Shown: positions 25,854 through 39,098, counted from the stretch's first letter. The stretch is DNA of 64,000 nt from Varroa destructor (GCF_002443255.2 NW_019211454.1:11926248-11990247); one strand, 5' to 3'. Translations and numbers: made by a program. The notes: generated by a model not told the origin, from the sequence alone.

Positions 25854-28800
25854 GTGAGTCTGTTCAAGGATCGTTCCTATTTTGGCCATGATGCTGTTGT
25901 TGGTCTCTCGTTTAGTTCTCACTTTTTGCCCGTGCAACGGTGGTCAGCATACTGCGGTCTACTGAAATATTGTCAACGGATTAGAAACGAGCTCTTGCTA
26001 CAGTTAGAACGCTTTAACGATGCTGCAAAAAGTATACAGAACAACCTAATACGACGTGTTTACGTATGGGTGAATTTCGCGTCCCAGAATAATACAGAGC
26101 TGAAGCAGGCGCAGTCAACGACGGACAAACCCAACTAGATGAAAAATGCTCTAGCAGTCTTACAGGCAGAAAAGCATTATTATAACGTTAAAGGCACCCA
26201 GGGTTAAAGTCTTTAGCAGCGTAGTCGTAACGTGTGAAGTTAATAGGGCTACATTTTACTTCGTTTGCTGGTTGTAATCCTAGGGCGTAAGTCCTAGAAA
26301 GACAACCAAGAAGGCTAAGTTCAAGAAAGAGCTGAATTTGCTCGAAGAGCTACTATTCTCGTTAAGAACGGATTATTGCAAATAAGGAATTCGGCAGCAG
26401 TGTGATTTGACTGTATAATATTAATATATGTCAGCGCTATTTCTGGTATAAAATAGGTGAACGAGCATGTTTGCTAATAGGAATGAAGTACTAACCTTAG
26501 CTTTCCAGCTTCTTTTCAAAGACGATAACATGCAACAGATAGCAAGAGCTGAAAAAAAATTTATTTTTCTTATCGCATGCACTCATAGCTGTTCTCGAGC
26601 CGTTCCAATACCTAACCTTTTCATCATTTCTACTAAACACGTTTCGAGAAAATCATAGACAAACACAAACCAGGTTTTTCTAAGACAATTATCCTTAATA
26701 ATCCGTGTCCCGTAAATACATATTTACCAATGAAATGTATTTTACATACAAATTAGAGGAGAAATGGTTGACTGCTTTAAAAAAATGTTAGCGTACACTA
26801 ACATGTACTTCAGTCCGATATCAACTGGGAAGCAAAAAAATCAAATAGTGAAATAAATATTAAATGAAAGTAACGTGAATCTATTGATAGGCGTCAGTTA
26901 AAACTTTCAAATCATTCAATTCACAAAGGCCAGTCAGATACAATGAGATCGCTTGATATTCATTCTACCGTCAACAACTCTTTATTTATCTAAGTGGGCC
27001 TACAATGATACTAAGAAAAGCAAGAACGGATAGCGGCGTCATCTTTCGCCATTAGTCATCTATTAGGTTGCGTTCACTAACGACCACACTGCGTCTACCT
27101 CTAAAAAGAATCTCATAGGGAACATACGAAATGGAATCTTCCATTGGCCTTACAGGAGGACCGTAAACTTTCGCTGGATAATGCTGAGTTTCAATAATCG
27201 TAGAACCTATTCGGCTAATCTACGGATAATCAAATAACGTTAGTAGAATGAAGATAAAAATGGCTTATCCTTAAACCCTCAACGACCCAGTTAAAATACC
27301 CTTTCCCAAAAATGCTTCGCGTTCTCCTTTAATCGTTGAGTTAATACACGGAAATGGCCCTTCGTTACCTTTACTCACTTTATTGTGTAGACGCATTCAG
27401 TTATTCATTTATAGATAAAGGTATACTGCAAATAGGTAATGTGTGTAGATAGATTTGGGCTGCTAATCCTCTGGCTGAAAGAGACCGAGCGTCCCTGCTT
27501 GAAGTCCCACGAACAGCTTAACCTGTGTAAATAAAGAAGTTGACTATATCGATTAGGCCGAGAATTAATTAATTGATACGAGAGCATTGCCAGTTTTGCT
27601 TGCTTGAGTTCCCAAAATAGAAGAGAGAAGCTCTCGTCCGATTACATAGCCGCGCGGTCAGAGCTATTGAAGAAGACTACGGACGATGACAGCATGCAAA
27701 CGTCACGAATAAGAGATACATCTCTGTCCATTGTTGAGACTAAAAGTTCAAAATGACTAACCTAGGACGCGATGGCGGAGAAACAGCAGAAGCTTTAGAC
27801 ATATGGGGTAACATAACACATGATGAAGTATAGCTCATCTGGACAAATGGATATCGATGTTACTTTGTCAGGCCTTCTAAAGCAAAATACGTGGAATCTG
27901 TGTTCTTGTATATACAGTCGATCAATTTACTGAGAATCCTTAGGGACAACCCCAAACGAAAGCTAGTATAATAGAAATAATTCATCTTGGATTCGTTGTG
28001 TACAAATGCTATTCCTGGATATGCGATTTATCTTTCCGTTACGCCACAGCAACAAAGGCCGAAACACTATTGTGATTACCAATACGCTCTCGTAGGGTCT
28101 AAGCAGAAAAATCCCATAGATTGATACGATGGCTCGGCTAAGTTTGACAAGTGAGATTCTGTTTTCCTTCATGCAAGTTCTTAGCTTTTTTCTTAAATGA
28201 TGCAAAAGATACGTTCGCACAGGCGGTAAGTTATCTTGTTCTTTTTATTTTTTGTCCTCTTTTTGGTTGGATTATGAACATTTAGCATCTACACCTGAAC
28301 TTCGCTTTTTGACTATGCCTTGATAATCTTACATGATGAACGATTTTGATAGACGGCTTCCATCTTGTCTATGATTCCGGATGGCTTTGAATTGATTATT
28401 CAGATAACCCCGTTGTACTCTGGAGAGCATTCATTGAGACAAACTCTTAACAAGGTTAAACTAAAGGCTTGCCAACACGGTTTCTCGTCAGGGCTTTCAA
28501 TGCCGAAATAAGTCGTTTCCACTAGACTTGCCAGCTTGAAAGGTTCAAGCAATATCAGCTAGTAAAATAAAATACGTACATTAAACGACCTTCTTCTTTT
28601 TTGTTGCGCTAGCTTTGGGCTAAGGTTTGTACTAGGAATGGCATAGGACGAAAGCGTCGAATAAAATGACGAAAAAAGGGATCGATTATCACCTGTTTAG
28701 TGGTACACGAGTATCGAAGATCGATTGGTTAATATAGCCTTAAAATCGGAACATTGTCGGTAAGTTCATTTGTCACTTGTCCTTCACTTGTACTTCCTTC

Positions 28801-29920
28801 TATCAGGAGGCCACTCAGCGTCTGAATATTGCTAACTAGTCATTTTCTATGCAGTGGTATAGTAAACAACTGTTTTTTTACGGTGGGCCATTTGGTCTAT
28901 TAAGGCACCAGCGGCTCTACCATTTCAGTGCGTCTCTGGTCTGATGTGCCGGTATTCTTATGTCGTACGTTACTCGAATTAATTGATAATCATCAGTAGT
29001 CGAGATTATTTAACATAGGGATGCAACGAGGCGGCGTGGTCTGGGTGACTGATGCGCATTCATTCTCTCTGCATTCGTTGCTACGATAGCCATCCCTAAT
29101 TCAAATCTCAGCGTTGGCAAATGATCGTGAGGGTATATGATTACCACGCAGATTTATAGGTCTGTTAGGCTACCGCCCATGTGCTGTGGTAAATCGTTAG
29201 TGCTATACAGAAGAGATACTTTCAAGACCTTATCGACCGAACAGGTGTAGACGAAGGAATTAAGGAAAACACACAGATATTACCTTCAGCAATGTGCGTT
29301 ATAGTTGTGAAATATCGAAGAACCCTTCCGGTCATAGGTATTACCGAGCGAACGTCTCAGACGTGAATTTGCGAGCCCAATGACTATCACACCAAAATGG
29401 CCACAACTTGTAAGTTTGACACACGACTAGAAGCTATGCGTCGTAGAGCTGATGCTACATGCTCCTCTACCTTATATACCTATTCCAAAATATATATTTA
29501 GTTTTTAGTGGAAAGAGTTGCACCTGTCACCGCCAAGTACCAACGAATATAATAGATTGAGTAACGGTAATACGATTTATTGCGGTTAGGCAATTATAAC
29601 TGCAGATAGTGGTGATTAGTTTCGATGGTACAATCGTGCATCGAGCTATCAGTAAGTAATACGCCTGAAATTATCTCATGATACTTTACGGGCTTAAATG
29701 TTATCAACACTATATCTGCAATGTAGTTACTCAGATAGTTTTTCGGGTTTACGATAGAAACAATGAAGTTGACAGGAAAAATTCTCTTCTTTGGTCAAAA
29801 CTGTTTACGACTATCACTGTTTTCTACGTGTTGACATTAATTCGCTATGGATAAAAGGTTTGAAACCCCGTTAGCGTTGCCATTTGGCATGCAAATATCG
29901 CCGAAAGCGAACTATCAATA

Positions 29921-29934
29921 TTTTTTTTTTTTTT
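29921..29934. repeat. Run of 14 T
   Basis: A mononucleotide run. No retroposon body was recognised next to it on the minus strand. Confidence 0.9.
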
Positions 29935-31936
29935 AATAGTAATATAAGTCTGAAATAAATAAGACAAAGAGCATTTCACCGTGTCTTGCTATTGCCTGTT
30001 TGTTGTAGAACTATCGTATGCAGTTGTAGGGAAACTCCTATCGTAAATACACTTCGAAGTAACTATACTCAAATAATTGCCAAAGGAAATCCTGAATTTT
30101 AGCAGAATTCCAAAATTCTAGCTAACTTAAAAATACATTTTTTTACATCAGCATTGGAGAATTCGTTCAGCTTAAATTGATTATATGTAATATCTCAAAA
30201 AACACGAATAATTAAGGAAAACAAGGAATCAGGACTAGAATTAATAGCTACTTGCACGATTGAGACGCCGTTTGATAGTTCTGAGATCACAGGTAAGTCA
30301 ACAAGGCTCACTTGGGCTAGAGTCATAGTGAACGCAAGTCCTTGATACAACACCTAAAATAGGTGATTTCGAATGGTATGTTCGTATGGAACGGATAGCT
30401 GAAAGTGCTACACAGAATATATTAAAACAAACATCCTTCTATGTAAAGGAGAACAATCGGAGCTAACAGAACATCTTGGAATTGTTATTGAATATCTAAC
30501 TCTATTTAGTAGCTTGAGCTTGCCAGCGAATAACTGTTTTTGCAAATCTTAATGCTTTCGAGTTAAATCTTTTTTTTTTTTTTCTATAATTACTCTTTAC
30601 ATTATATACTGTCTAAAATATAAACGTCTTCTACGTACAAGTCCTATATGAACACGAACCACAAGTTTGACAGATACACTTAATTTCAAATCGGTAAACT
30701 TGAAAAGACTTTTCTACAGTGAGTTTACCTTCAAAGAAACAACATTCATACTCGTTTTGTCCAATTCGGCGCACAAACAAATTTCAGTTATTTTTATTAA
30801 TCATTTCAGCGATAAGACATGTTCTAGATCACGCGTTCGCATCAACTTTTTAAGCGACGTTCGAAAATACGTGAACGTACGTTGTGTGGAAGCTTAAGGT
30901 TAATACCCCTAATACTCAAAAAATCTTGCAGTTCCAACCTGACAAGGAGCTTTTTTCAACCGTCCGAAGAGTAAATACACCGAAAACCGCGTTAGCGTTA
31001 CCCCAGTGTATGGCTCCTTTAATGAGGTCTCATTTGTTCACACGTTGGTACAGAACCTGCGAGGCCCTTTTCAACCATCACCCACCCAAGCGCCTACACT
31101 AACTAATCTAGACCAGATAACCTGGCGGAGAACTCATGACCCTGTACCTTTGGCTCGTTCCTTACTGCATTGGGAGGCATACTGCGCTCTTTGGCAACGG
31201 TGAAAAGCATAATATCGTTAGTCAAGGGCGCCCTAGATAAAGTTGCTGAAATTTCTTAGTCTTGTCAAGCGACTGGCTAGCGTATTTCGGCTATGTGTTA
31301 AACATGCCTGCGAGCACGACGAGGCAATTAGAAAACGTACTGAACATTCAACCTAACTCATTAGGCCTCACGAGCAGAAGTAGAGGTCACAGTACCATCG
31401 AGCGTTCGGGGAATACCATTTAGTTAATATCGACCACTGTACTACTAAATTGGTTTCTGAGGTGGCTAGCCTCACTAGAACCCTACTAGAACTACTGCTC
31501 GCTGGATGGAAAAGATGGCCAAGGTGATTGAAGTGATGTTCTTCTTGGTACCAAGAAAGTCAGCTGAATAAGCAGAGCAGTAGATAAATTAGCTGATAAC
31601 TATATTCTCAAGATACGTTTTTTATAGCTAAGAAATTGAGTTTTTCTCAGTCTTAAAAATTCAGAGCCCAGCTGCCCTAACTATCACAATAGTCAATACT
31701 TTAGCAGCTATATCTTAGTGTAGATGTTCAGGCGGGTAAGGAATTTATATATTAAGTTATGTTCCGTCTTTCATAAGTACAAGTGGAAGCGTGTCATGGG
31801 CCACAGCAATCAATAAATTGCTTTAGACTAAAAATGTTTCTTTGGCCTGATTGCCGCCAGATTTTCGAAGAAGATTTTTGTAGACATTGTTACGGAAGCC
31901 ATCAGGTACTCGTGCTTGGCCCCGTAGCCGTTCATT

Positions 31937-31974
31937 CTCAACATGTCCCCCGCCCGGGGGGGGGACATGTTGAG
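31937..31974. repeat. 38-bp near-perfect palindrome with a GC core
   Basis: CTCAACATGTCCCCC (31,937-31,951) pairs perfectly with GGGGGACATGTTGAG (31,960-31,974). The 8-base centre GCCCGGGG is itself partly self-complementary. It includes a run of nine G, in sharp contrast to the AT-rich surroundings. Confidence 0.95.
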
Positions 31975-34503
31975 CATTGGCACCATTTTTCCTTTTCCTT
32001 TAAAACGCCACCGTCTTTCTCGTCAGACCCATAACGACCTAGTATTTCAGGTCGTGGATGTTATATCTCCCCGCCACCTCTACGTACCTGGAGTAGTACC
32101 TAGTGCAGTTCAAACTGTTGAATCGCTTTTGCATTTCTCACTGTCCCTTTATTTCAGTAAAATCATGCGTGACTATTATGTGTGACCTGCATACGAAATG
32201 CTCGACGTGGAGATTTTTTTTTTTTTACGTTTTGTGCGGTTGTCCGAACTAGTTTATGGTCGTAGCCTTGTTATCGCGTCACATATTACCGTGTCATATT
32301 TGCTCACGCTCTAAGCGTAAATAAACCTAATGCGAATTTTCGGTGTGTGCCCGTTAATTTGTATATTTAAAAGGCGTCAAAGACTTTAACGTATTATCTT
32401 TACTGCAGTTTTAATCGCAAAGCTGCCGATATGCCTTTAGTGGACGACATCTACGGGCGCTAGCATATTGCAATGGCAAACCCTGAAAGGGCAATCGCTA
32501 GAAGTTATTGTAGGTATTATTTTTATATGACCCAAAAGGAAAAAACCGTTACTAATGTGCAGTGATGCATTTAGGGTATATTGGTGCCCATACCTGTGAA
32601 GCTGCCCAACGCTTTATTTCTGTGTAAGCAGCTGACGCGTATTATCCGCTTTCATTTGTTATTATCTATATAGCTATCAACAATAAGGTCTATACGAATA
32701 TGTATATCGAATGAAAAATGAGTTATATCGACCGTCATGAAAAATACACCAATTAAAGTTGAACCGGGGATTTTCAGAGGCAAGAATGCCTTCGACCATG
32801 TTGGACCTTGAAAGAGTCCGATGATGAACTGTGGCAATTGATCCAAGCACAACTATAGGTTGTTTACACAGTTAAAAAAAATTCTAATGAGATATACACC
32901 GAACAGCATTAGAACTCTCTTATACTACTAACAAAGGTATGACTTTGAAAGAGCTGATTACCAGCTTGAAACCCATCTACATGGTAAATATCACAGTAGT
33001 CAAATCTGACGATGAACCTGAACAGTATTGAAGTGCATTTCTCATAAGGTAAAAATTGCTTTTTTTTCCTGTTAACCACGCAGACTTTTGTTGTTTTGTT
33101 GCTGTTGTATTTTTTTTTTTAACTGTTTTTGAACGCTTATAAACGACATAAAAAACAGGTTCGTTCTCGAACTATTGCTTGTACTGCCGAGACGTTCAAT
33201 GAGAATAAATTTCGATAGAAACTCATCGATTTTAGTTGATCACTCACAAAGTAAACTCGTCCGGGACTTTGTTAGTAACACCGAGCCTTTACGCATCTGT
33301 TAGGGCCTAGTTCGGCCGAAAGACAGGGACCAACGCACTGATTTATATTGGTTCACGTCGCATTACTGTGCTAGATATAGTATGTCCTGTACTGAAAATC
33401 GGGCACAGGCGCATTCATGCATTGAAATTATATAATATATTCTAGTACGGTGATTTTTCACGGCCTGAAACAAACAAGAGGGGCTTTTTCAACCTCCTGA
33501 TAGGAACGCATACCTTTAAACACGTGCCTTCATTCATTGTTAACCATTAGATACCATATTTTGATTTGGTCTTAAAGGTCTCTAATAACATATACCAGTC
33601 TTCACGGGGTTGGTATCTAACCGATATTCTTTCGCTATTCCTTTGGGAAAACGTGAAAAATTGCGTTGTGTGAGCATAAACTAGAACACCTGGTTACCCT
33701 TTGACTGAAGTTTGGCCGACTTTTGTTTATTCAATTTATTTACGAATTACCAGTCGCATCTGATAGCGGAGTCCGTAGTCAATGCTGAACCTGACACGCA
33801 GGCAAGCAATTTAGGCTTGACATAACAGAGCCCGCGGAGTGAAACGACCAGTTAGATTGGATCAATTAAAAGCACTAAAATTAATTTACTTAAAAGAAGG
33901 GAGGGTTTGCCTTTAGCTCAGGATCACTTTCCGTTGTACTAGAAAATCTACTATGAAGCCGTTTTATACCCAGAAAAAAAAAATACGACTACGCTAATTG
34001 GTGTACCTTGAAGAACACTTTGAATGTTGTCTCGGTGTTAGAGTTATGCTGTACGCAACACAAGAAGGAGCTCTACAAACTGGTAAACAAATAGTGTTAT
34101 TAAATCATTAGAAATAAAGTTACAAGTTATGGTAGCAATGATAGGTGAAGGAAACAAGTAGCAAGATCAGTATAGTAAGACTATAGAGGGATATAATAAA
34201 ATGTTGAAGAAGAAGAAAGATCTGTATGATGCAGACTATTTTTATATATTGCGGTATATATTTTATGTGTATTTGCATAAAGCTTAACTTTTATATAATG
34301 CGGACAGAGAATCGATTACTAAATTATTATTAAATAGGTATAAAGTTTGTTAGCTTATATAGTTCTTGTTCAAACTTAATGTAACGGGTTTGCCAATAAA
34401 CAGGTGGTTAGATTTCTAATACGTTACTCTCTTTAATAATAAAGTATTTTAGTTAGATGTGGAACTGACACAATCATCTACACGTACCGAGGTAGGCTAA
34501 CTA

Positions 34504-34527
34504 ATATATATATATATATATATATAT
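34504..34527. repeat. (AT)n microsatellite
   Basis: Alternating AT tract of about 24 bases, some 370 bases from the 3' end of LINE copy B. Confidence 0.95.
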
Positions 34528-34898
34528 GCTCGTTCAAGTTCTTGTGCAAAATTACGTCACTTAAAAATATAGCTCTACTAAAATGGCGAAGAACTATCAA
34601 ATTCGTATTAGGCCCCGGGTTACGACGACTGTTAACGAAGTTCATGTACGAGCGACTATTACCGAAGGAAAAAGGTAGAGCTATTCAAAGGGGTCCAATT
34701 CCGCGAACCCCTTCATGGCTACCATTGAAAGTAGTGCGGGGAAAGAAAGAACGACGAAAATATCGATTGGTAAGAGTAACTTTTGAGAAGGAAAAACGGT
34801 GTAAAATTAAATGTACCGACCAGTTTTTACTGCGGTGAACCGCCAAGCGCAAATTAAATTATTGTTACCTGTTGCTGTCAAACCTATATAATATAATC

Positions 34899-35345
34899 TT
34901 TTTTTAATAAGAACGTTGAAAACTAATGCATTATGCACATCGGGCTTCATTTCTAACGCATTTACCTTGTGCTGTGGGATGTTCAATCACTAAACATTAG
35001 GCCTGACATGTTCGGATCTTGGAACTAATTCAAATACTACTTTAAATCAAAGCTTAAGTGAACGACCAGTGGGTTTGTAAACTTATGAGTCGCGCCTTGG
35101 TACTTCTTCTTGTAGGGGTCCCGCTTCGCCAACCGTGCTAGTCTTATAAGGAATGTTAATGCCCAGTCCTGAAACATACCCATCTGTGTGGCGGAGTCCC
35201 ATGTACCTGCTCCTTGTTGCCTATTAGGTGGCATAATTTCGGAACTATCTAGATCTGGCGCCGTTTCCGTTATTTGTCTGGTCACTCCTGCCACTCTCGT
35301 TTTTTCTAGCGCTTCGTATGAGACCATTTCCACACAGTTAGTGTA
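34899..35345 (-). mobile_element. 3' fragment of the same LINE family, copy B
   Basis: This is a short, severely 5'-truncated relative of the LINE at 4,628-6,950, in the same orientation. Shared blocks are a run of seven T (34,899-34,905 against 4,628-4,634); CTAATG..TTAT.CA.ATC...CTTCA starting 18 bases later in both; a block ending CAAAGCTT (35,048 against 4,775); and TTGTTG followed by GCATAATT (35,214-35,238 against 4,935-4,959). Distances between blocks agree within a few bases. On the minus strand copy B is open from 35,372 to 35,037, including EIMPPNRQQGAG, which matches IMQPDGQQ in copy A, and KFTNPLVVHLSFDLK, which matches QFTDPLAISASFGLK. Many differences are transitions, as expected of old neutral copies. 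The upstream limit is approximate because similarity fades above 35,345. Confidence 0.75.
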
Positions 35346-37730
35346 ACTCGGATGTATATATATACACGTCACAGTCCGTTCGATATTATTTGTATTTTAA
35401 TCCATTTTATTCGCTTGATTGAAATAGGCCGTTTATTGCTGATTTTGTCAGAACCTACTTGTCTCCAACAACGAATCTTTCTGGCATATATAAATCGAAA
35501 TTTTGACCAGTTATTTTCGCATCAATTCCGTCTGCACCAACCATTCATACGTATTATTAAGTTAATAAAAAGACGAATGAATCAATTCACCGAAGGTTTG
35601 GTAAAAGTTTCCGATTCATTTCCGGTACGGTTCGCTCGAAATTAAGAGGGTGTAGGGTGGCGTATTTCAATTATTTAAAATAGGCAGGAATAAAAGAATG
35701 TATGTCGAAATTTAAGAGAAAAGTAGGCCGAACAAGCTAGGAAAAGATCGCAGCCTATTTTTGTCCCAAGTGCAAGCACGCTTTGTATCTAGCTATAATT
35801 CTAGTTTTTCTTTCTTCTGTATTACTAATTAGAAGTGTAATTACGCCGGTGCTGACTAAAGATGAATGTTGTATTATAGCGGTTATGGCTCGCGAAGAGC
35901 AGAATATGCTTTACGTAGTTGGCTTGAATTTTTACACATGTCTGCATAAATATGTTCGACACAACCAAGTTATTATCGGGCAGTTATATCTCGTTCTTAT
36001 TGAGTTTTTCTTTATCGACCGTATTTTTCATTGAACATTTCTGACATAACGGCTGTCTGGCTTATTGCTAAGCCAAAGAAACTAAGCATACTGACCAACT
36101 GATACAATTATAGAACTACGTAAAGCCAATGTGAGTCACACATTGGAAAGATCTGTGGGATGTACGCTTACATCACAATCCGCTAGAGCATAGTTCGAGA
36201 CCCGAATAATAAATACTTCGATTGTGAGCTATGGCGCCAATTTTGTTATGAAATATTTTCGAAGTTCGGCCGATTCGGGTGCGTGCGCAGCCATGCACAG
36301 TTGACACTTATATTACTGCCACGCGTACATAAGGCTGGTGATTTGCTGTGGCTAAACTGAACAATCAAAAGTATCTATGACAAATCCTTTGGTCTAAGCA
36401 GCACCGTCATTAGACTTTCAGTAGCTGATTAGCTGGCGTTGAGAATTTTAGCCATTGAAACGAACATTTGTACAGTTCATCCCCTCACAACTCGAACGTG
36501 TGGGGCCTCTGCTGTGCTAAAGACCTTCGGTGCCTTATTTGGGTTTATACAGGAATGTAGAAATCGATGAGATTTTTATTACTAAAATATATAGATAAAA
36601 TATCTTCTTAAATAAATAAATTTATTTATGAGTTAGGTGGTCTCAGGGGGGTGCATGTGCGTTCGGTCTATTTCGGATTGATCAACGTGTAATAAGTTCC
36701 TTATTGACTTTTAATTTTTCCCAACTAGACAAACGGTCTACTTGATATACCAATGACCTGCCTTGTAGATAGCAGGCCGAGGATAAGCCTTCTCGTAATT
36801 ATAAAGCGCGATTTATGCTAGTAAATGGAACTGCGTGATCCTATGTTGATTTATCTTGCGAATAATTATGCTGCGCGCAAGGTGCCTTTCCCCTCTATCT
36901 ATGCGTTAATGCGTGTTGAGTGACTATCATTATGATTACCTTAGACCAAGTTGTAATGTAATAATAACCAAGTACAGCAGCCTAACTTGTATAGTAGCTC
37001 TTGCAGTTATTGAAGTAACAGTATATCGCCTACTGCTTCCGGCAGATGCGGTGTCTTCGTCTGCAAGTAACGTCCTCATCGTTAACTATGGCGACGATGT
37101 ACCTCGCTTTTCCAAGCGAGGGGGGAAGCAGGGACTAAGTAGCAAGCAGATTTCCTTTTCCGACTGTATTCTGTCATCTGCTAATATTCCGTCAACTACT
37201 TGCTTTTCTGCGCTCTTCTTAGGGTTCATGGTTTCTATATACAAAGGATACACGACCTGAGCTCATGCAGTTTGAGTCAAGACATACGAAACGAATGTCT
37301 TTCATTACCATCAAACATATTTTTCTACTACGCAAAAATGCTACAAACGAACATAAAACAACATTCAGTCAATTCAGACATACAACATTATCACAGATGA
37401 TTGCCAGTTGCACGTTTTCCTCGTACTTTCGATATATCGATGATCTGAAGTTCTGATAACGCTACATTGTTTCATTCGTTTAACCCTAGTTCTTTATCTG
37501 AAACGCGTGTCCCTTTGGTGCTCCCCGAGAGAGCGGTGACTGGTGACCATGGTCGCCTGAATATACCGGGAGAGTTTACTTTTTGGCGCTAACGGGCTAC
37601 GGTCCACATTAGGCGTCTTCTATTATCGTCATTTGATCAGCGTGGATTTGCTCGCGGAATTACTGCTAGCACTACTACCAGTTGGGTGCAGACTAGGGCA
37701 AATTTTCTCATTTCATCTAACTTTCATTAC
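35346..37730. other. Non-coding DNA upstream of the 38-kb island
   Basis: Contains a 115-codon plus-strand frame (36,913-37,260) without an ATG start. Nothing recognisable. Confidence 0.5.
37102..37121. repeat. Hairpin, 8-bp arms, 4-base loop
   Basis: CCTCGCTT pairs with AAGCGAGG around TTCC. It lies in a 115-codon plus-strand frame (36,913-37,260) that I do not call a gene. Confidence 0.85.
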
Positions 37731-37909
37731 CCTTTGCCATTGTCGCCGTCTCTTTCGTCCGTATCAATGCCCAGGTCGTTCGCCAGTTCGCCTACATCTA
37801 CGCTTTCCATAGCAGAAAACGAAGGATTCAGATTCTCTAACTGATGCGGTTCAATGTACACATTGTCAGAGCCAACCTCCATGTGTTTTCGCTTCCGGAA
37901 ACCATCTAG
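37731..37909 (-). CDS. Candidate internal exon with an acidic end, unknown protein
   Basis: On the minus strand, a possible acceptor (CCAAAACCAG, ending at 37,910) leads in frame into LDGFRKRKHMEVGSDNVYIE, then PHQLENLNPSFSAMESVDVG and an acidic run ending DTDERDGDNGKG. A GTAATG donor directly follows at 37,730. The peptide has low cysteine, a basic start and an acidic end, and reads like a cytoplasmic tail or linker. No domain was recognised. The frame also stays open upstream of the acceptor, where it reads less like protein. If real, it would be part of a minus-strand gene in the 37.7-39.5 kb island. Confidence 0.2.
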
Positions 37910-38091
37910 CTGGTTTTGGCAGAGGCGTGATCTATGGGACAGGGCCTGACAGAACGAACGCGAATTCTGTATCAGGAGTGGAACCGGAAGGAAAAAGGGT
38001 AGATGACGATGTCCCTGTTGGAGATCTGCCAACTTTCTGGATAGCCGATAGCACAGACGAGACTAGCTTATCCTTTTAGCGTAAACGAAGC

Positions 38092-38274
38092 CTAACGTAA
38101 ACCCTTTTTTATACTTCTTCCTACTAGTAAAAACACACGTATTCGGACATACAAACATCCGCACTTGTCTTCTAAGGCCAAAATCACTTTGGACACAGGT
38201 TTGTCGCACACAGGGAGGCTAGCTCCTATGCTCCTGCGGTCACGAAAGATGTCTCGGCCTTCATACCATCGCAC
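38092..38274 (-). CDS. Weak exon-like ORF in the 38-kb island
   Basis: An ATG-initiated 60-codon frame including VRWYEGRDIFRDRRSIG and SKVILALEDKCGCLYVR, ending in TAG. An AG that could serve as acceptor (GAGAGCAG) lies just upstream near 38,288. It is on the same strand as the candidate exon at 37,731-37,909 but in a different phase, with no clear donor inside. Unknown family; it may be a chance frame in a G+C-richer stretch. Confidence 0.1.
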   Translation of the reverse strand: MRWYEGRDIFRDRRSIGASLPVCDKPVSKVILALEDKCGCLYVRIRVFLLVGRSIKKGLR

Positions 38275-38337
38275 TTTTCCTGCTCTCGGTATCTGTATGT
38301 TGAAAGCGTTTATAGCACTTCGCTACTTCTATTGCGA

Positions 38338-38551
38338 ATGAAAGCGGCAAGGATAGCCACACTTTCGACCGCATCTGCTTTTTTCCTCTGCTCACTTCTG
38401 CTCGCATTAGTTTCTGGTTTTCGTACTGATGCCCCGGAATTATCGCTGCTCCTTTTCGCTCCCAAACGCCGAGAAGCAGCCGCGGCGGAAGTGAATTCGT
38501 TCACCACGGAGCTCGAACGGTGGCTATACTTGCCAATAGTCAGCCTATCCT
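38338..38551 (+). CDS. Candidate first exon of a secreted protein
   Basis: An ATG at 38,338 opens MKAARIATLSTASAFF followed by LCSLLLALVSG, a convincing signal peptide (basic start, hydrophobic core, small residues at the cleavage site). About 45 further residues include the possible dibasic site PKRREAAAAEV. A usable splice donor, CCT|GTAAAG, lies at 38,551/38,552, before the frame stops at 38,563. The block is within a G+C-richer island (about 37,731-39,670). The complementary strand is also open across most of this stretch, which weakens the case. If real, it would be the start of a small secreted protein or prohormone; no mature peptide was recognised. Confidence 0.22.
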
Positions 38552-39098
38552 GTAAAGCTTCCTAAGGAGCTCGTGACACTCTGTCTTCTATTGGGGGCAG
38601 TTTATAGGGGAAAGCCAATACGGACAAAAAGAGTCGGTCAGAGGGCTAGGACCCCTCGGTCCGTAATTGTAAGGGCGCAAAACCAGGAACTTATTGGACA
38701 AGGAACTTGCCGTTCCCCGTTGGCCGCCTGCAGCCTACCGCTTCTTGCGTTTTTCATTCTCTCGGTCTCAAGTGTCTTCATCTGCTAGAAAGCCCCACGG
38801 ATCATGTGCTTCACTAGCTCATCCGCTGTCGTTGCTGCAAAGAACGTTACCGTTACTGGTGTTGCCCCTTTTAGCAGACTCGCAACTCAGCCAATAGGCG
38901 GGAGTGCGGTACTAGCTGACTCAAAATACCATGCGTCTGACACTCTTTAGGTGCTGGAAACAACCAGCGAGCAGCTAGGCCCCTAGCTGTTCAGGCCTCT
39001 TACGTTGCTGGTAGCTGCTATTGCAGAAATCGGCTGCAACACGAGAGTCTCCCATCCTTGCCGGTCTAACGCAGACTGCGCTCTCCGTGTTATAGCCG

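Larger units (their letters stand above)
21930..34898. other. Mostly featureless AT-rich DNA
   Basis: Apart from the weak exon-like segment near 25,8xx, the T runs and the palindromes listed separately, I see no gene, RNA or transposon that can be supported. Frames near 22,1xx-22,5xx, 23,551-23,769, 25,285-25,545 and 31,0xx are within chance. Confidence 0.5.

Noticed and set aside
36913..37260. 115-codon plus-strand frame
   Set aside because: No ATG start, no domain, and a length within chance expectation.
37421..37456. FRYIDDLKF, resembling a reverse-transcriptase YIDD box
   Set aside because: It stops immediately after the motif and no other reverse-transcriptase block lies on either side in any frame.
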